From the NCBI RefSeq assembly GCF_050003625.1, contig NC_134400.1:60144066-60208065 (forward strand): a stretch of DNA of 64,000 nucleotides, written 5' to 3'. The notes beneath the pieces are model-generated. The model made no database searches and was not told the DNA's origin. It was given only the letters and a program-made list of their open reading frames with translations. A program made the position numbers and the translations under genes. Below, in pieces: positions 47,199 through 59,111 of the stretch; position 1 is the stretch's first letter; the number at the start of each line of letters is the position of its first letter. This stretch comes from Haematobia irritans (Eukaryota; Arthropoda; Insecta; Diptera; Muscidae).

Positions 47199-47448
47199 CA
47201 CCCAGAGAAGGAATATGATCACCTCAACCATGTTTCAAGAGCAAAATGTTATTTTTGAATGGTGACCATGTAACATGTTTGTCGCAACCATGTTATTTTC
47301 TCGGAGATTATGTGTCTGATTTCGGCAAGCATATTATTTTTGGCGAGAAAAGAACATTTTTGCCATAAACATGTTACATGGTCACCATCCAAAAATAACA
47401 TTTTGCTCTTGAAACATGGTTGAGGTGATCATATTCCTTCTCTGCGTG
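47199..47448. mobile_element. Foldback MITE, family V, copy V1
   Basis: 250-bp element. The first and last about 80 bp are near-perfect inverted repeats (CACCCAGAGAAGGAATATGA out to GGTGACCATGTAACATGTTT), so the single strand folds into one long hairpin. It splits the type-1 tRNA-like unit of X5. Confidence 0.9.
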
Positions 47449-47515
47449 TGGTTGGTACGTCCGCCTTACATGCCAAGGGGTCCTGGGTTCGATCCGTGCT
47501 TCGAACTAACACCAA
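47449..47515 (+). other. tRNA-like unit of X5, split by V1
   Basis: GGTACGTCCGCCTTACATGCC, B box GGTTCGATCC and a T run, continuing GACGTGGATCAG at 47185-47196 before V1. Confidence 0.5.
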
Positions 47516-48191
47516 TTTTTTTTTACATATATTCCACATACGTTCGGAAGATCCCGAAAAGATATTCAACATTACATACTACTATATTAAATTTTGACTA
47601 CGAAACTATAAAGTGTGTCTTATAAAAGACTTAAAGTCAGAGAAGAACAGTGCTTGATATAAACGAAATGGACTGAGTTCAAATCAAATATTATTTTTTG
47701 TATTGCAAAAATAAAATTTTTGTAACAAAAAATGGTTTTTGTATCAAGTTTGAAATCTACGAAGAAATTCAAAAACTCTTACAAAAGAAGAACGTGAAGT
47801 ATATACATATATAAATATTTTTCCATCGAATCCTAAAGTTAACGATAACCATTCAAAAGCACATTATATTTAAATTCGAAACAATAATTTTATTTAGATG
47901 TGAACAATTGTTTTCTAGCATGTAACACCATTAATTTAGAAATACAAATAAATATGAAGTTGACATTAAAATGACGTTAAAATGGCCATGTTTACCCTTT
48001 TACTTTTCTTTAATAATTTATTTTAAAGAAAATAAACTTATTTAATTATTGCTTTGTGTCATTCCCCAATAAGTTATAATACACTACTTATTAATAAAGG
48101 GGATCTAAACTTTGTTTTTATAGATCTTACTGCTTAATTTTTCACTGTTTCCCCCTGTTTTCATTTTACTGTTACAACTCTTAAAAAAGTA

Positions 48192-48811
48192 CACTGAAAA
48201 AAATAGTGTCGTGGGGCCAAAGATTTCATGTCCTTAAAATAAGAATACAAATTTTGCTTAGTATAGAAGACGCATTTCTCTAATATAAAGTTTTTTCCCT
48301 GTTCAAAAGTCGATAAACTTATCAATGATGTCGTGTTGTCCTTTTAATTAAGTAATTTGACTTAAAAATGGGTATCATAACATGAAAGAAAAAAATTTTG
48401 GACTAAGGTCAACTTGACTTTAATAATTTAGAAAAATTCTTTAAAATTAATGATATTGTCTGAAATTTGTTGCATTTTTGCATCTTGACTACAAAGCACA
48501 AAATCGTTAGACAAAAATCATAAGACGTGTTTTTTAACACTCTTTTTAAAGACATTTTTTACTTGAAAGCTAGCATAATTTCTACTGGAAGTCTTGTTTT
48601 TAACGGACTTGATAGCATATGAAAAAAAGCTGAAAAAGTTAAAATTAAAATTTGCTTCGTAGAGTCAAGTACAAAACAAAACAAATTTAAAAGAGAATTG
48701 CCTCTTAAAAGTATCCTTACTTGAATTCTCCGCTTCTTTGGCTCGGAATCAATACCAAAATTGTTAAAGTAGATACAAAATCTTTGGAACCGGACATAAT
48801 TTTTTTCAGTG
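48192..48811. mobile_element. CAC-Y element, copy in X5
   Basis: 620 bp, ends CACTGAAAAAAATAGTG and TTTTTTTCAGTG, TA on both sides, at the same X position as Y1 in X1. Confidence 0.82.
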
Positions 48812-49039
48812 TATAGTGCCCTTTCCTTGGTTTTATCCCTTTGTAATTTTTATATTTTCCACTGTTTTTTTGTTTTTTAATAATAATGCGAAAATATAAC
48901 CAAAACTCATGCTCTGTTTTTCAAATGTCTTGTTTCCGAATGAGTATTCTCTCCGAATACTCAGTTAAATATTCAAATTAAATAATATTTTCTCTTAAGC
49001 ATATCAAAATTTTGGCGAAGTCTTGTATCACAACATATA

Positions 49040-49971
49040 AAGGGTAATTTGTTAAGAGCTTGATAACTTTTTTTTAAAAAAAACGCATAAAATTTGCAAA
49101 ATCTCATCGGTTCTTTATTTGAAACGTTAGATTGGTCCATGACATTTACTTTTTGAAGATAATTTCATTTAAATGTTGACCGCGGCTGCGTCTTAGGTGG
49201 TCCATTCGGAAAGTCCAATTTTGGGCAACTTTTTCGAGCATTTCGGCCGGAATAGCCCGAATTTCTTCGGAAATGTTGTCTTCCAAAGCTGGAATAGTTG
49301 CTGACTTATTTCTGTAGACTTTAGACTTGACGTAGCCCCACAAAAAATAGTCTAAAGGCGTCAAATCGCATGATCTTGGTGGCCAACTTACCGGTCCATT
49401 TCTTGAGATGAATTGTTCTCCGAAGTTTTCCCTCAAAATGGCCATAGAATCGCGAGCTGTGTGGCATGTAGCGCCATCTTGTTGAAACCACATGTCAACC
49501 AAGTTCAGTTCTTCCATTTTTGGCAACAAAAAGTTTGTTAGCATCGAACGATAGCGATCGCCATTCACCGTAACGTTGCGTCCAACAGCATCTTTGAAAA
49601 AATACGGTCCAATGATTCCACCAGCGTACAAACCACACCAAACAGTGCATTTTTCGGGATGCATGGGCAGTTCTTGAACGGCTTCTGGTTGCTCTTCACT
49701 CCAAATGCGGCAATTTTGCTTATTTACGTAGCCATTCAACCAGAAATGAGCCTCATCGCTGAACAAAATTTGTCGATAAAAAAGCGGATTTTCTGCCAAC
49801 TTTTCTAGGGCCCATTCACTGAAAATTCGACGTTGTGGCAGATCGTTCGGCTATTCATGATGAAATGTCAAAGCATACTGAGCATCTTTCTCTTTGACAC
49901 CATGTCTGAAATCCCACGTGATCTGTCAAATACTAATGCATGAAAATCCTAACCTCAAAAGAATCACCCTT
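49040..49971 (-). mobile_element. DD41D mariner-type element, copy M5, 373-bp internal deletion
   Basis: 932 bp, TA on both sides. Lacks exactly 373 bp of M3 (equivalent to 37766-38138), joined at ATGAATAG|CCGAACGATC (about 49850) within microhomology AG. Inserted at the same site of X5 as M1 in X1, opposite orientation. Confidence 0.93.
49146..49858 (-). pseudogene. DD41D transposase, DNA-binding half deleted (M5)
   Basis: Only ATGAATAG of the start remains before the out-of-frame joint. The catalytic half (49146-49799) is open with all three Asp motifs; KSATIP replaces KPATIP of M3. Confidence 0.9.
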
Positions 49972-50093
49972 TATATATGTTTACTCCAAATTTGTAAATT
50001 TATATTTGTTTATATTCACACATATTATTTTTCCAATCACTTGTACGTTGTACGTAATTTCCAGGTTAGATGCAAAGACGTTGTTAATAATGA

Positions 50094-51615
50094 CAAGTAT
50101 ATATGGCCGTAAGTTCGGCCAGGCCGAATCTTATGTACCCTCCACCATGGATTGCGTAGCAACTTCTACAAAAGGCTGTCATCCACAATCGAATTACTTG
50201 GGTTGTGGTATCTTAAATCGTTTTCTAAATTTTGAGTTAGTCCATACGTAGTATATATTAGACAAAAAAAGGTATGCATCGGTTAGTCTACAAATAATAA
50301 CGAATCGATATGGACTTTTACACGGTACGTAGGGAGCCAGAATTGAAATATGGGGGTCGCTTATATGGGGCTATATACAGTTATGAACTTGATATGGACC
50401 AATTTTTGTGTGATTGTGGATCGATTTATCTGAGGGATATATATAACTATAGACCGATATGGACCTAGTTAGGTATGGTTGTTAACGGCTATATACTAGC
50501 ACAATGTACCAAATTTCAACTGACTCGGATGAAATTTGCTCCTCCAAGAGGCTCCAAACCCAAATCTCTGGATCGGTTAATATGGGGGCTATATATGATT
50601 ATGGACTGATATGGACCACTTTTGGCATGGTTGTTAAATATCATATACTACCACCACATAACAAATTTAAACCAGATCGGATGAATTTTGCTTCTTCAAA
50701 AGGCACCGGGGGTCAAATCTGGGGATCGGTTTATATGGGGGCTACATTTAATAATGGACTGATATGAACCAATTGCTGCATGGTTGTTGGATACCATATA
50801 CTAACATCACGTACCAAATTTCAACCGATTCGGATGAATTTTGCTCTTCCAAGGGGCTCCGGAGGTCAAATCTGGGGGTCGTTTTATATGGGGACTATAT
50901 ATAATTATGGACCGATTTCGACCAATTTTTGCAAGGGTGTTTGTGGCCATATATTAACACCACGTACCAAATATCAACTGAATCAGATTAATTTTGGTCT
51001 TCCAAATCTGGTGATCGGTTTATATGGGGGCTATATATAATTATGCACTATGTGGACCAATTATTGGATAGTTGTTAGAGACTATATATTAACACCATGT
51101 ACCAAATTTCAGCCGCATCAGATGAAATTTGCTTCTCTTAGAGCGATCGCAAGCCAAATCGGGGGATCGGTTTATATGGGGGCTATATATAATTAGTGAC
51201 CGATGTGGACCAATTTTTGCATAGTTGTTAGAGACCATATACTAACACCATGTACCAAATTTCCGCCGGATCGGATGAAATTTGCTTCTCTTAGAGGGTC
51301 TACAAACCAAATTTGGGGGTCCGTTTATATGAGGGCTATACGTAAAAGTGAACCGATATGGCCCATTTGCAATACCATCCGACCTACATCTATAACAACT
51401 GCTTGTGCCAAGTTTCAAGTCGATAGCTTGTTTCGTTCGGAAGTTAGCGTGATTTCAACAGACGGACGGACGGACGGACATGCTCAGATCGACTCAGAAT
51501 TTCACCACGACCCAGAATATATATACTTTATGGGTCTTAGAGCAATATTTCAATGTGTTATAAACGGAATGACAAAGATAATATACCCCCGTCCTATGGT
51601 GGAGTGTATAAAAAT
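50094..51615 (-). mobile_element. HINE family A, copy A5, complete
   Basis: CAAGTATATATGGCCG, hairpin TTCGGCCAGGCCGAA, TACCCTCCACCATGG; six to seven diverged 153-bp units; ACGGACGGACGG run (51459-51480); end GGTGGAGTGTATAAAAA. No insertions. Confidence 0.92.
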
Positions 51616-51849
51616 AGGGGAATAATGCATATTGTAGCTTATTATCTTCGGAATGAAAAATAATAGTTTTCTGTGCCAATTAAACAAAAAGTATTGGTGA
51701 CAACCACTAAATTGGAAATAATAATTTCTAATTCGAGTAGGTTGAAAAACCGGGTATTAAGTTCAATTTTACTGAAAACATAAAATATATGTTTTAAATG
51801 TCGTAAAATTATTTATAAACCCGGTAAGTATTATTTCTATTGTTAGTGT

Positions 51850-52107
51850 AACTTTCCCAAAAATATCGTGTTTGGACGTTCGTTGTAAGAATTATATGCT
51901 TCTGTGCAAACATTTTTTGTATTAAAGAATTTATTCACGTAAACATATTATGTTGTAACATGTTAACATATCGATTGCAAACATAATATACTAGTTTTTA
52001 AACACAATTTTCTTTTATCCACACATATTATGTTAAATTTTTTTGTCCTAACCGTCTTATTTTTGTATCCAAACATATAAAAAAAAACACACTTTTTCCT
52101 CCGTGTA
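51850..52107. mobile_element. Right end of a CAC-ended element
   Basis: AACATATTATG-type motifs and terminal CACTTTTTCCTCCGTG before TA; left end not found. It abuts a gypsy fragment at 52108. Confidence 0.5.
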
Positions 52108-53336
52108 CCTGTTCAATTTAAAAGACCCGTCATCTAAACTGACTAAGATTCGATTAGAGTTATCTGAATATAAGTTTGTTGTCGAGTACATTAAAGGAAA
52201 GTGCAACAGCGTTGCCGACGCACTCTCACGAATCACAATTTATCAATTGAAGAATGAAGACCATGCAGTATTAGCTATAACTAGAGGAATGTCTAAAAAA
52301 GATTAGAATTGGGAATTGGGAATATATGATAAATTTCGCATGATTTTAATACAAAAACATCTAAGTTTAGATCAGAAAATATTTATAAAGATGGGAAATT
52401 AACTACAATACAGATAAGGATAAATAGACGATTTAGGGCGATACTCACAGTAAATATTGAAATTGATAACGAAACATTTGATCTAGATGAAATGCTTTTG
52501 AGGCTACAAAATTAAGCCATCGATTCCAATATATATATAAAGTTGAGAGGCCAAAGGATGATGTCATATTCAGATTATGTCCAATTCAAAAATTGAAGGA
52601 TCATGGCGCCAAGATCTTGAAGAATTTGAAGGTAATACTGACTGGCTAGGACAGTAGCCAGATCAATATTCGAAAATTTTATTTTGGTATAGGGTGCGAT
52701 TAAATCTATTAGATCTGATTTGGGAACCGAATTCAAAAATGAAATTTTTAGTAAATTGTGTAAACTATGCAAAATTAATTTGAATTTCTCCACCGCGTAT
52801 CATCATGAAACTTTGGGAATTGTGGAACGAAATCACCGCGTTTTCAATGAATATCTTAGGTCGTATATTGACGACACAATTTCAGACTAGGACACTTATT
52901 TAAAGTATTTTACATTTTTCCACAATACAACAACAAACACAGTTTTTGACAACAAATTTTGTCCATACGAATTAGTTTTTGGAAAACCCGTAAATTTACC
53001 TAATGAATTACTTAAAGGAACATTAGATCCAATTTACAATATTGATAACTATAGTAAAGAAGTCAAATTTCGACTACAAAAATCACATCTACAAGCTAAA
53101 GAACTACTACAAAAACATAAAAATAGAAACAAAATCTATTATGACCGACACGCAAAACCTCTTAATATAAATGTCAATGATAGTGTAATAATTGAAAAAC
53201 AACCATATGATAAATTCAAAAGTATTTATGAAGGGTCATATTTAGTTAAGGTAATTGATGGTTTTAATGTTACGGTGTGTGATAAATTAAAAAATAAAAT
53301 AATCTTGTACATAAAAATCGCTTAAGGAAAGCATAA
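52108..53336 (+). pseudogene. Gypsy-type pol remnant: RNase H end and integrase
   Basis: 52115-52250 reads [17 protein letters not shown] and VADALSRI, the end of a Ty3/gypsy RNase H. The zinc-binding part of integrase is mostly lost. The core survives in part at 52700-52880 (SDLGTEFKNE with the second Asp, GIVERNHRVF with the Glu), followed by a stop and a C-terminal stretch to about 53336. Several stops and frameshifts; inactive. Confidence 0.75.
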
Positions 53337-53660
53337 GCAATAGTATAGATTTTTTTTAGTAAGGAGGAGAAAATGAGACATTCTTATATAGATATATTCT
53401 TAAAAAAATTATTACAAAATTTATTTTATATTGCTAATTTAAGTTATACCAGGCAAGAATTAAACGAGTTTGGTACCCTAGTTTAATTCTTACCTTTTCT
53501 AGAAAAAAACGGAGGTGTAGTGAACACACCTTATAAATTATAATGATCACCACTAGCGATAAATTATCGATAACTACTGCAAATATTTGTATCTCATTGT
53601 AATGTATCACTCTCTTTATCAAATAAATATAATCTCTCGAGTATTCTCTAGACAACGGTC
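52108..53660 (+). mobile_element. Ty3/gypsy-type LTR retrotransposon remnant
   Basis: 3' part of a polyprotein (end of RNase H, integrase) followed by a purine-rich tract AAAAAAACGGAGGTG (53503-53517) and LTR-like sequence beginning AGTGAACACACC with AATAAA near 53620. No gag, protease or reverse transcriptase, and no envelope frame is recognisable. Confidence 0.75.
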
Positions 53661-53739
53661 ATCATGTGTGTTTCAATGGAGGAAAACATCTTTTATATAG
53701 TGCTACATAGTCCTATCCAAACATATATTATTATATATG

Positions 53740-53822
53740 CGAGATACCTGGTCACCACCCAAAAATAACATTTTGCTCTTAAAACATGTTTGAGGTGAGC
53801 ATATTCCTTCTCTGGGTGCATA
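53740..53822. mobile_element. Half of a family-V foldback MITE
   Basis: CACCCAAAAATAACATTTTG through CATATTCCTTCTCTGGGTG matches the right arm of V1; left arm absent. Confidence 0.75.
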
Positions 53823-54142
53823 TACCCTCGTAAAAAAAATTATATGTGCAACGTGTAAATTTATGTTCTAGTCTTATAAATAACTTTAATTGAAAATATT
53901 TTTTTCTTATTTTATTTACACTTTTGTACGTTACTAAAATACATAAACTAAATCTTTACTTAACGTTTGCTTTGACAGAAAATACTTAATTTTTTAGTAT
54001 TATATATTTATATGTGCAAAGTTATATTTTAGCTATATGTCAAAATTAAATTAAAATTGTTTGATTAACTCATACGATGTAGTATTGCCCTTGTTTATTA
54101 GAACTTGCTGTAATCGGTGAGTCATAGAAAATATCAAGTTTT
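53823..54142. other. AT-rich flank, probably 3' part of the Tc1-like relic
   Basis: No terminal repeat recognised. Nothing else seen. Confidence 0.4.
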
Positions 54143-54506
54143 TCAGAGTTGCCATATCGATTTTTCCCATTCTGCCGTAATTGCAGACTTCAGTTCTTTG
54201 GGTGTTGTATATTGCTTGGACTTCCCAAATACCTTAGTGGATAATATGCCCCAGAGATCTTCTATTGGATTTAGAACGGGACTTAGCGCTGACCAGTCCA
54301 GTAAAGGTATATCACCAGACTTAAAAAAGTTTATTGTAAGGCGTGCAACATGTACGGGAGCATTATCTTGTTGGAAAGTCCAAACTTCACCATATAACTC
54401 ATCTGCAAAATCTATTAAATTGTTCTCCAATAAATCGACATATCTATGAGTTCATTTCAGTGGGAACAAAACATATTTTAGATTTTCCCCCGCGGGTGTG
54501 TTTATA

Positions 54507-55600
54507 ACAGGTTGGCTGATAAGTCCCCGGTCTGACACATAGATGGCGTCGCTAGTATTAAATGATTCGTGTCAAAATTTGACGTCTGTAAGTCAATTAG
54601 TTTGTGAGATAGAGCGTCTTTTGTGAAGCAACTTTTGTTATTGTGAAAAAAAATGGACTCCGCCCCAGGGAAAGCAACAATAATTGATTGGTATGCAAAA
54701 TTCAAGCGTGTTGAAATGAGCACCGAGGACGGTGAACGCAGTGGACGCCCGAAAGAGGTGGTTACCGACGAAAACATCAAAAAAATCCACAAAATGATTT
54801 TGAATGACCGTAAAATGAAGTTGATCGAGATAGCAGAGGCCTTAAAGATATCAAAGGAACGTGTTGGTCATATCATTCATCAATATTTGGATATGCAGAA
54901 GCTCTGTGCAAAATGGGTGCCGCGCGAGCTCACATTTGACCAAAAACAACAACGTGTTGATGATTCTGAGCGGTGTTTGCAGCTGTTAACTCGTAATACA
55001 CCCGAGTTTTCTGTCGATATGTGACATGACCCCATCACTACACTTCTGAGTCCAATCGACAGTCGGCTGAGTGGATAGCGACCGGTGAACCGTCTCCGAA
55101 GCGTGGAAAGACTCAAAAGTCCGCTGGCAAAGTAATGGCCTCTGTTTTTTTTGGGATTTTTATCGATTATCTTGAGAAGGGGACAACCATCAACAGTGAC
55201 TATTATATGGCGTTATTGGAGCATTTGAAGGTCGAAATCGCGGCAAAACGGCCCATATGAAGAAGAAGAAAGTGTTGTTCCACCTAGACAACGCACCGTG
55301 CCACAAGTCATTGAAAACGATGGCAAAAATTTATGAATTGGGCTTCGAATTGCTTCCCCACCCATCGTATTCTCCAGATGGGTCCCCCGTCGACTTTTTC
55401 TTGTTCTCAGACCTCAAAAGGATGCTCGCAGGGAAAAAATTTGGCTGCAATGAGGAGGTGATCGCCGAAACTGAGGCCTATTTTGAGGCAAAACCGAAGG
55501 AGTACTACCAAAATGGTATCAAAAAATTGGAAGGTCGTTATAATCGTTCTATCGCTCTTGAAGGGAACTATGTTGAATAATAAAAAATTTTGACAAAAAA
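54507..55600 (+). mobile_element. irritans-type mariner (Himar1-like), 3' end lost
   Basis: Left terminal repeat ACAGGTTGGCTGATAAGTCC after TA, as in Himar1 and relatives. The right terminal repeat is missing; the sequence breaks off after AATTTTGACAAAAA into ACCTAACCTAACC. It interrupts the Tc1-like transposase. Confidence 0.92.
54653..55580 (+). pseudogene. irritans-type mariner transposase, deleted and frameshifted
   Basis: The start is fused to DSAPGK after loss of about 30 N-terminal codons. It is then open through WVPRELTFDQKQQRVDDSER to a frameshift and stop near 55020. The region of the first catalytic Asp (MDETW) is deleted. The C-terminal part (55257-55580) has LFHLDNAPCHKS (second Asp) and a changed last motif, SPDGSPVDFFLF for the usual SPDLAPSDFFLF. 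The Asp of the last motif is kept. Inactive. Confidence 0.92.
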
Positions 55601-56129
55601 CCTAACCTAACCGTTAGCAAGTTTGACGAGAGCACCGAGAATCTCGCCAATATTTGTGATGGCCATCAGGACCATCCAAATTCAATTTCTTTTCGTCGCT
55701 AAATATAACCGCTTCGAACTCTTCGACCCAAAACTTTTATTTTTCTGCAAAATAAATACGACCATTTTTATGGTGTTGTGTTAACCGCGGTTTAGGAATT
55801 TTATTTTCGTATTTTAGTCCTATATCGTGGTTGATAATTTGCTGAATTCGTTGTCTAGTCACATTCAGACCCAATTCTACTTTTGTTTCTCTGCAGCTCA
55901 TATTTTCATTGACAGCAAGTTGGCGAATATGTCGCTTTGTCCTTTGGTCAACGGTTGGAATGCGCCCACTGCGTTTAGCACAACCATAGTTTGTGAAATT
56001 TTTTAAAAAATTGCTAATCGTATTGCGGTGTCGATTTGTCGCCGATACAATTTCTCCAATTTTTTTCCAGCTAGGTCCATTCCGATCATTTTTACGCGTT
56101 CTTTCTGAAAGTTTACGTCCTCGAGTCAT

Positions 56130-56404
56130 TTTTCACTAAAGATTAAAAATTTGCACTAAATTTCTTCTGAATACATAAAAAGAACATAAATGTAACTTAC
56201 CCACAATCTATATTTATTATTCACAACGGAACTGTAATGAGCCTGTGCACTCTTCAGCGAAAAAATGTAAATTATGTACTTTCATTACAAATTTCATATA
56301 ACGCTACATCGAATTGGTGTCTAGCGACAAAATCATGATAATCATAGCATAGCGTCCAAAAGAGAAATGAAACAATTTTTGCACATAACATATATTTATT
56401 TTAC
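56130..56404. other. Spacer, 5' side of the Tc1-like relic
   Basis: AT-rich; no feature recognised. Confidence 0.4.
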
Positions 56405-56650
56405 AGAGGTATATGTACTCCACAGTTGAGGAAATATGGTAGTATGTTTCATATTTTAGACCCATTTTCAATGGGAATTTCCTCCAAGTGACTAGATAGT
56501 TTCCACAGAGAATATACTTAATATGATATTTAAGGGTGTCATCTTGATCTAATTGGTTCGGATTTATATTTTGTTCTTTCGGTTTATGCAAATATGGCCA
56601 AAATACCCACATTTTACACAAAATTCTGTAATGATTTCCGCATGTCGTAC
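56405..56650 (+). mobile_element. HINE family B fragment (B4)
   Basis: Matches 11715-11995 of B1 (GTACTCCACAGTTGAGGAAAT through TTTCCGCATGTC). Both ends missing. Confidence 0.75.
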
Positions 56651-56756
56651 ACACAAAAAAATTATACATTTATTTTATGAATATTGTTCACAAAAATTTT
56701 CCAAACACTGAATTCATAAATTGTATGAAAACGGTTCATAATTTGAAAAAAAAAAA

Positions 56757-58161
56757 ACAAGTATATACGGCCGAATCTTATGTACCCACCACCATGGATT
56801 GCGTAGAAACTTCTACGAAAGACTGTCATCCACAATCGAATTACTTGGGTTGTGGTATCTTAAAACTTCTTATTCCTGCATGGTTGTTGGATACCATATA
56901 CTAACATCACGTACCAAATTTCAACCGAATGGGAAGAATTTTGCTCTTCCAAGGGGCTCTGGAGGTCAAATCTGGGGATCGGTTTATATGGGGCCTATAT
57001 ATAATTATGGACCGATATCGACCAATTTTTGCATGGGAGTTTGAGGCCATATATTAACACCACGTACCAAATTTCAACCGGAGGTCAAATCTGGTGATCG
57101 GTTTATATGGGGGCTATATATAATTATGAACCGATGTGGACCAATTTTGGCATGGTTGTTAGAGACCATATACTAACACCATGTACCAAATTTCAGCCGG
57201 ATCGGATGAAATTTGCTTCTCTTAGGGGCCTCGCAAGCCAAATCGGGGGATCGGTTTATATGGGGGCTATATATAATTATGGACCGATGTGGACCAATTT
57301 TTGCATAGTTGTTCGAGACCATATACTAACACCATGTACCAAATTTCAGCCGGATCGGATGAAATTTGCTTCTCTTAGAGGCCTCGCAAGCCAAATCGGG
57401 GGATATGTTTATATGGGGGCTATATATAATTATGGGCCGATGTGGACCAATTTTTGCATGATTGTTAGAGACCATATACTGACACCATGTACCAAATTTC
57501 AGCCGGATCGGATGAAATTTGTTTCTCTTAGGGGCCTCGCAAGCCAAATCGGGGGATCGGTTTATATGGGGGCTATATATAATTATGGACCGATGTGGAC
57601 CAATTTTTGCATGGTTGTTAGAGACCATATACTAACACCATGTACCAAATTTCAGCCGGATCGGATGAAATTTGCTTCTCTTAGGGGCCTCGCAAGCCAA
57701 ATCGGGGGATCGGTTTATATGGGGGCTATATATAATTATGGACCGATGTGGACCAATTTTTGCATGGTTGTTAGAGACCATATACTAACACCATATACCA
57801 AATTTCAGCCGGATCGGATGAAATTTGCTTCTCTTAGAGGCCTCGCAAGCCAAATTTTGGGGTCCGTTTATATGGGGGCTATACGTAAAAGTGGACCGAT
57901 ATGGCCCATTTGCAATACCGTTCGACCTACATCAATAACAACTACTTGTGCCAAGTTTCAAGTCGATAGCTTGTTTCGTTCGGAAGTTAGCGTGATTTCA
58001 ACAGACGGACGGACGGACGGACGGACATGCTCAGATCGACTCAGAATTTCACCACGACCCAGAATATATATACTTTATGGGGTCTTAGAGCAATATTTCG
58101 ATGTGTTACAAACGGAATGACAAAGTTAATATACCCCCCATCCTATGGTGGTGGGTATAAA
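56757..58161 (-). mobile_element. HINE family A, copy A6, with young tandem array
   Basis: Left end AACAAGTATATACGGCCG (one hairpin arm lost), TACCCACCACCATGG; right end CCTATGGTGGTGGGTATAAA; ACGGACGGACGG run at 58003-58027. Body is a head-to-tail array of 153-bp units. Confidence 0.92.
57080..57850. repeat. Five nearly identical 153-bp tandem units
   Basis: Period 153 bp read from TTTATATGGGGGCTATATAT at 57101, 57254, 57409, 57564 and 57717 (153-155 bp). Adjacent units differ at few positions, unlike the diverged units of other HINE copies, so the array expanded recently. As 153 = 3 x 51, the array is open in frame for 337 codons on the plus strand; I do not regard that as a gene. Confidence 0.9.
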
Positions 58162-58311
58162 AAATGGTTTTGAATGACTACGGATGAATACATATTGTTA
58201 ATGAAATCTTTTATATTATAAATGAAGTATACATATTTTTCAACACTGAAAACATATGTACTTTTACATAATAGATACTAAAACGTCACAAATCAAATGT
58301 AACTTTTCCTT

Positions 58312-58565
58312 TTTATACCCTTCACCACTACTGTGGTACAGGGTATAAAAAGTTTGTGAATTTGTATGTAACGCCAAAGTCGGAGACCCATCGTTTAGTA
58401 TACCGATCGTCTTAAAATTAAATTCTGAGTCGATTAATTTTTCGTATATTTTTGTGCGCAAAGTACAGGTCGCAGTTTAAGTCCGATCGTCCTCAAATTC
58501 GGCATAGGGTCGTTTTTTGGAACAAAGACAATCGATATTGGTTCAGATTTTGATATAGCTGTCAT
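58312..58565 (+). mobile_element. HINE family B, 5' part only (B5)
   Basis: TTTATACCCTTCACCACTAC, short middle and CAGATTTTGATATAGCTGTC; broken by transposon debris at 58566. Confidence 0.85.
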
Positions 58566-58688
58566 AGTTCTGCAAAGACAGAACTAAAAGAGCGTTCTTG
58601 TCCTTGGGAACAACCTGCACGTTGTTGGCGACGTACCACTCCATGGTACGCCGTCAACAACATGGTACGCCGTCTGCAAAGACAGAAG
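58566..58688. other. Rearranged DD37E transposase debris
   Basis: Two short pieces of the transposase C-terminal coding region (GTTCTTGTCCTTGGGAACAA; TGGTACGCCGTCAACAACAT) and a repeated CTGCAAAGACAGAA. Looks like filler DNA from an aberrant insertion or repair event. Confidence 0.6.
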
Positions 58689-59111
58689 AAGGGGTGATAC
58701 GGTCAAAATTTGGTCAAGGGAAAACGCGTGTAAATCGGTGAAATCGTTTATTTAAAAAATTAAATTAAATTTCTTTTTCAAGTTCAATTAGTATAAAATT
58801 CATGAAAAATATTCAGTTAGGCTGCTCGTCCTTAGCAGTTTTTTGGTCTTCTTTAGGTTCCGCTTGACAATAGCCCAGTATTTCTCAATTGGGCGGAGCT
58901 CTGGCGTGTTGGGAGGGTTCTTGTCCTTGGGAACCACCTGCACGTTGTTGGCGGCCAAGGCCGTATTCAGGGGGGGGGGATGAGGGGGATCAAACCCCCC
59001 CCGAAATGAATGAATATTTTTATATAAATAAATATATATTTTTAGCTGCATAGAAAAATCTTATCGAAGATGTTGAAGAAAAGCTGGAGGTTTTATTTTG
59101 AAAAACGCTTA

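Larger units (their letters stand above)
42905..50045 (+). mobile_element. CAC-ended element, family X, copy X5, split by Transib and others
   Basis: Left part 42905-43046 matches the segment between the tRNA-like units of X4. The right part resumes at 47189 within the type-1 tRNA-like unit and continues to about 50045, where HINE-A5 begins after a short gap. Insertions: Transib (43052-47183), V1, a Y copy and M5. Confidence 0.7.
54143..56129 (-). pseudogene. Tc1-like (DD34E) transposase, split by a mariner
   Basis: The N-terminal part (56129-55737) starts MTRGRKLSERTRK and has two helix-turn-helix segments (KIGEIVSATNRHRNTISNFL; RQLAVNENMSCRETKVELGL). After a stop at about 55737 the frame goes on with AVIFSDEKKLNLDGPDG (first Asp). 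Beyond the Himar1-like insertion, 54430-54143 has FQQDNAPVHVAR (second Asp) and SALSPVLNPIEDLW (Glu); 34 residues separate them. Val replaces the usual Asp of SPDLNP. Terminal repeats of the element were not found. Confidence 0.82.

Noticed and set aside
53373..53520. LTR start at TGAGACATTC after a purine tract
   Set aside because: A second purine tract followed by AGTGAACACACC fits gypsy-type LTR starts better, and no matching 5' copy is present to decide.
57080..57850. CRISPR-like array
   Set aside because: Units are contiguous 153-bp repeats without spacers, in a eukaryotic HINE.
57107..58120. 337-codon open frame
   Set aside because: It is the 153-bp HINE repeat read in frame; each unit is 51 codons, so the frame stays open by arithmetic. 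Same for shorter MGAIYNYGP frames elsewhere.
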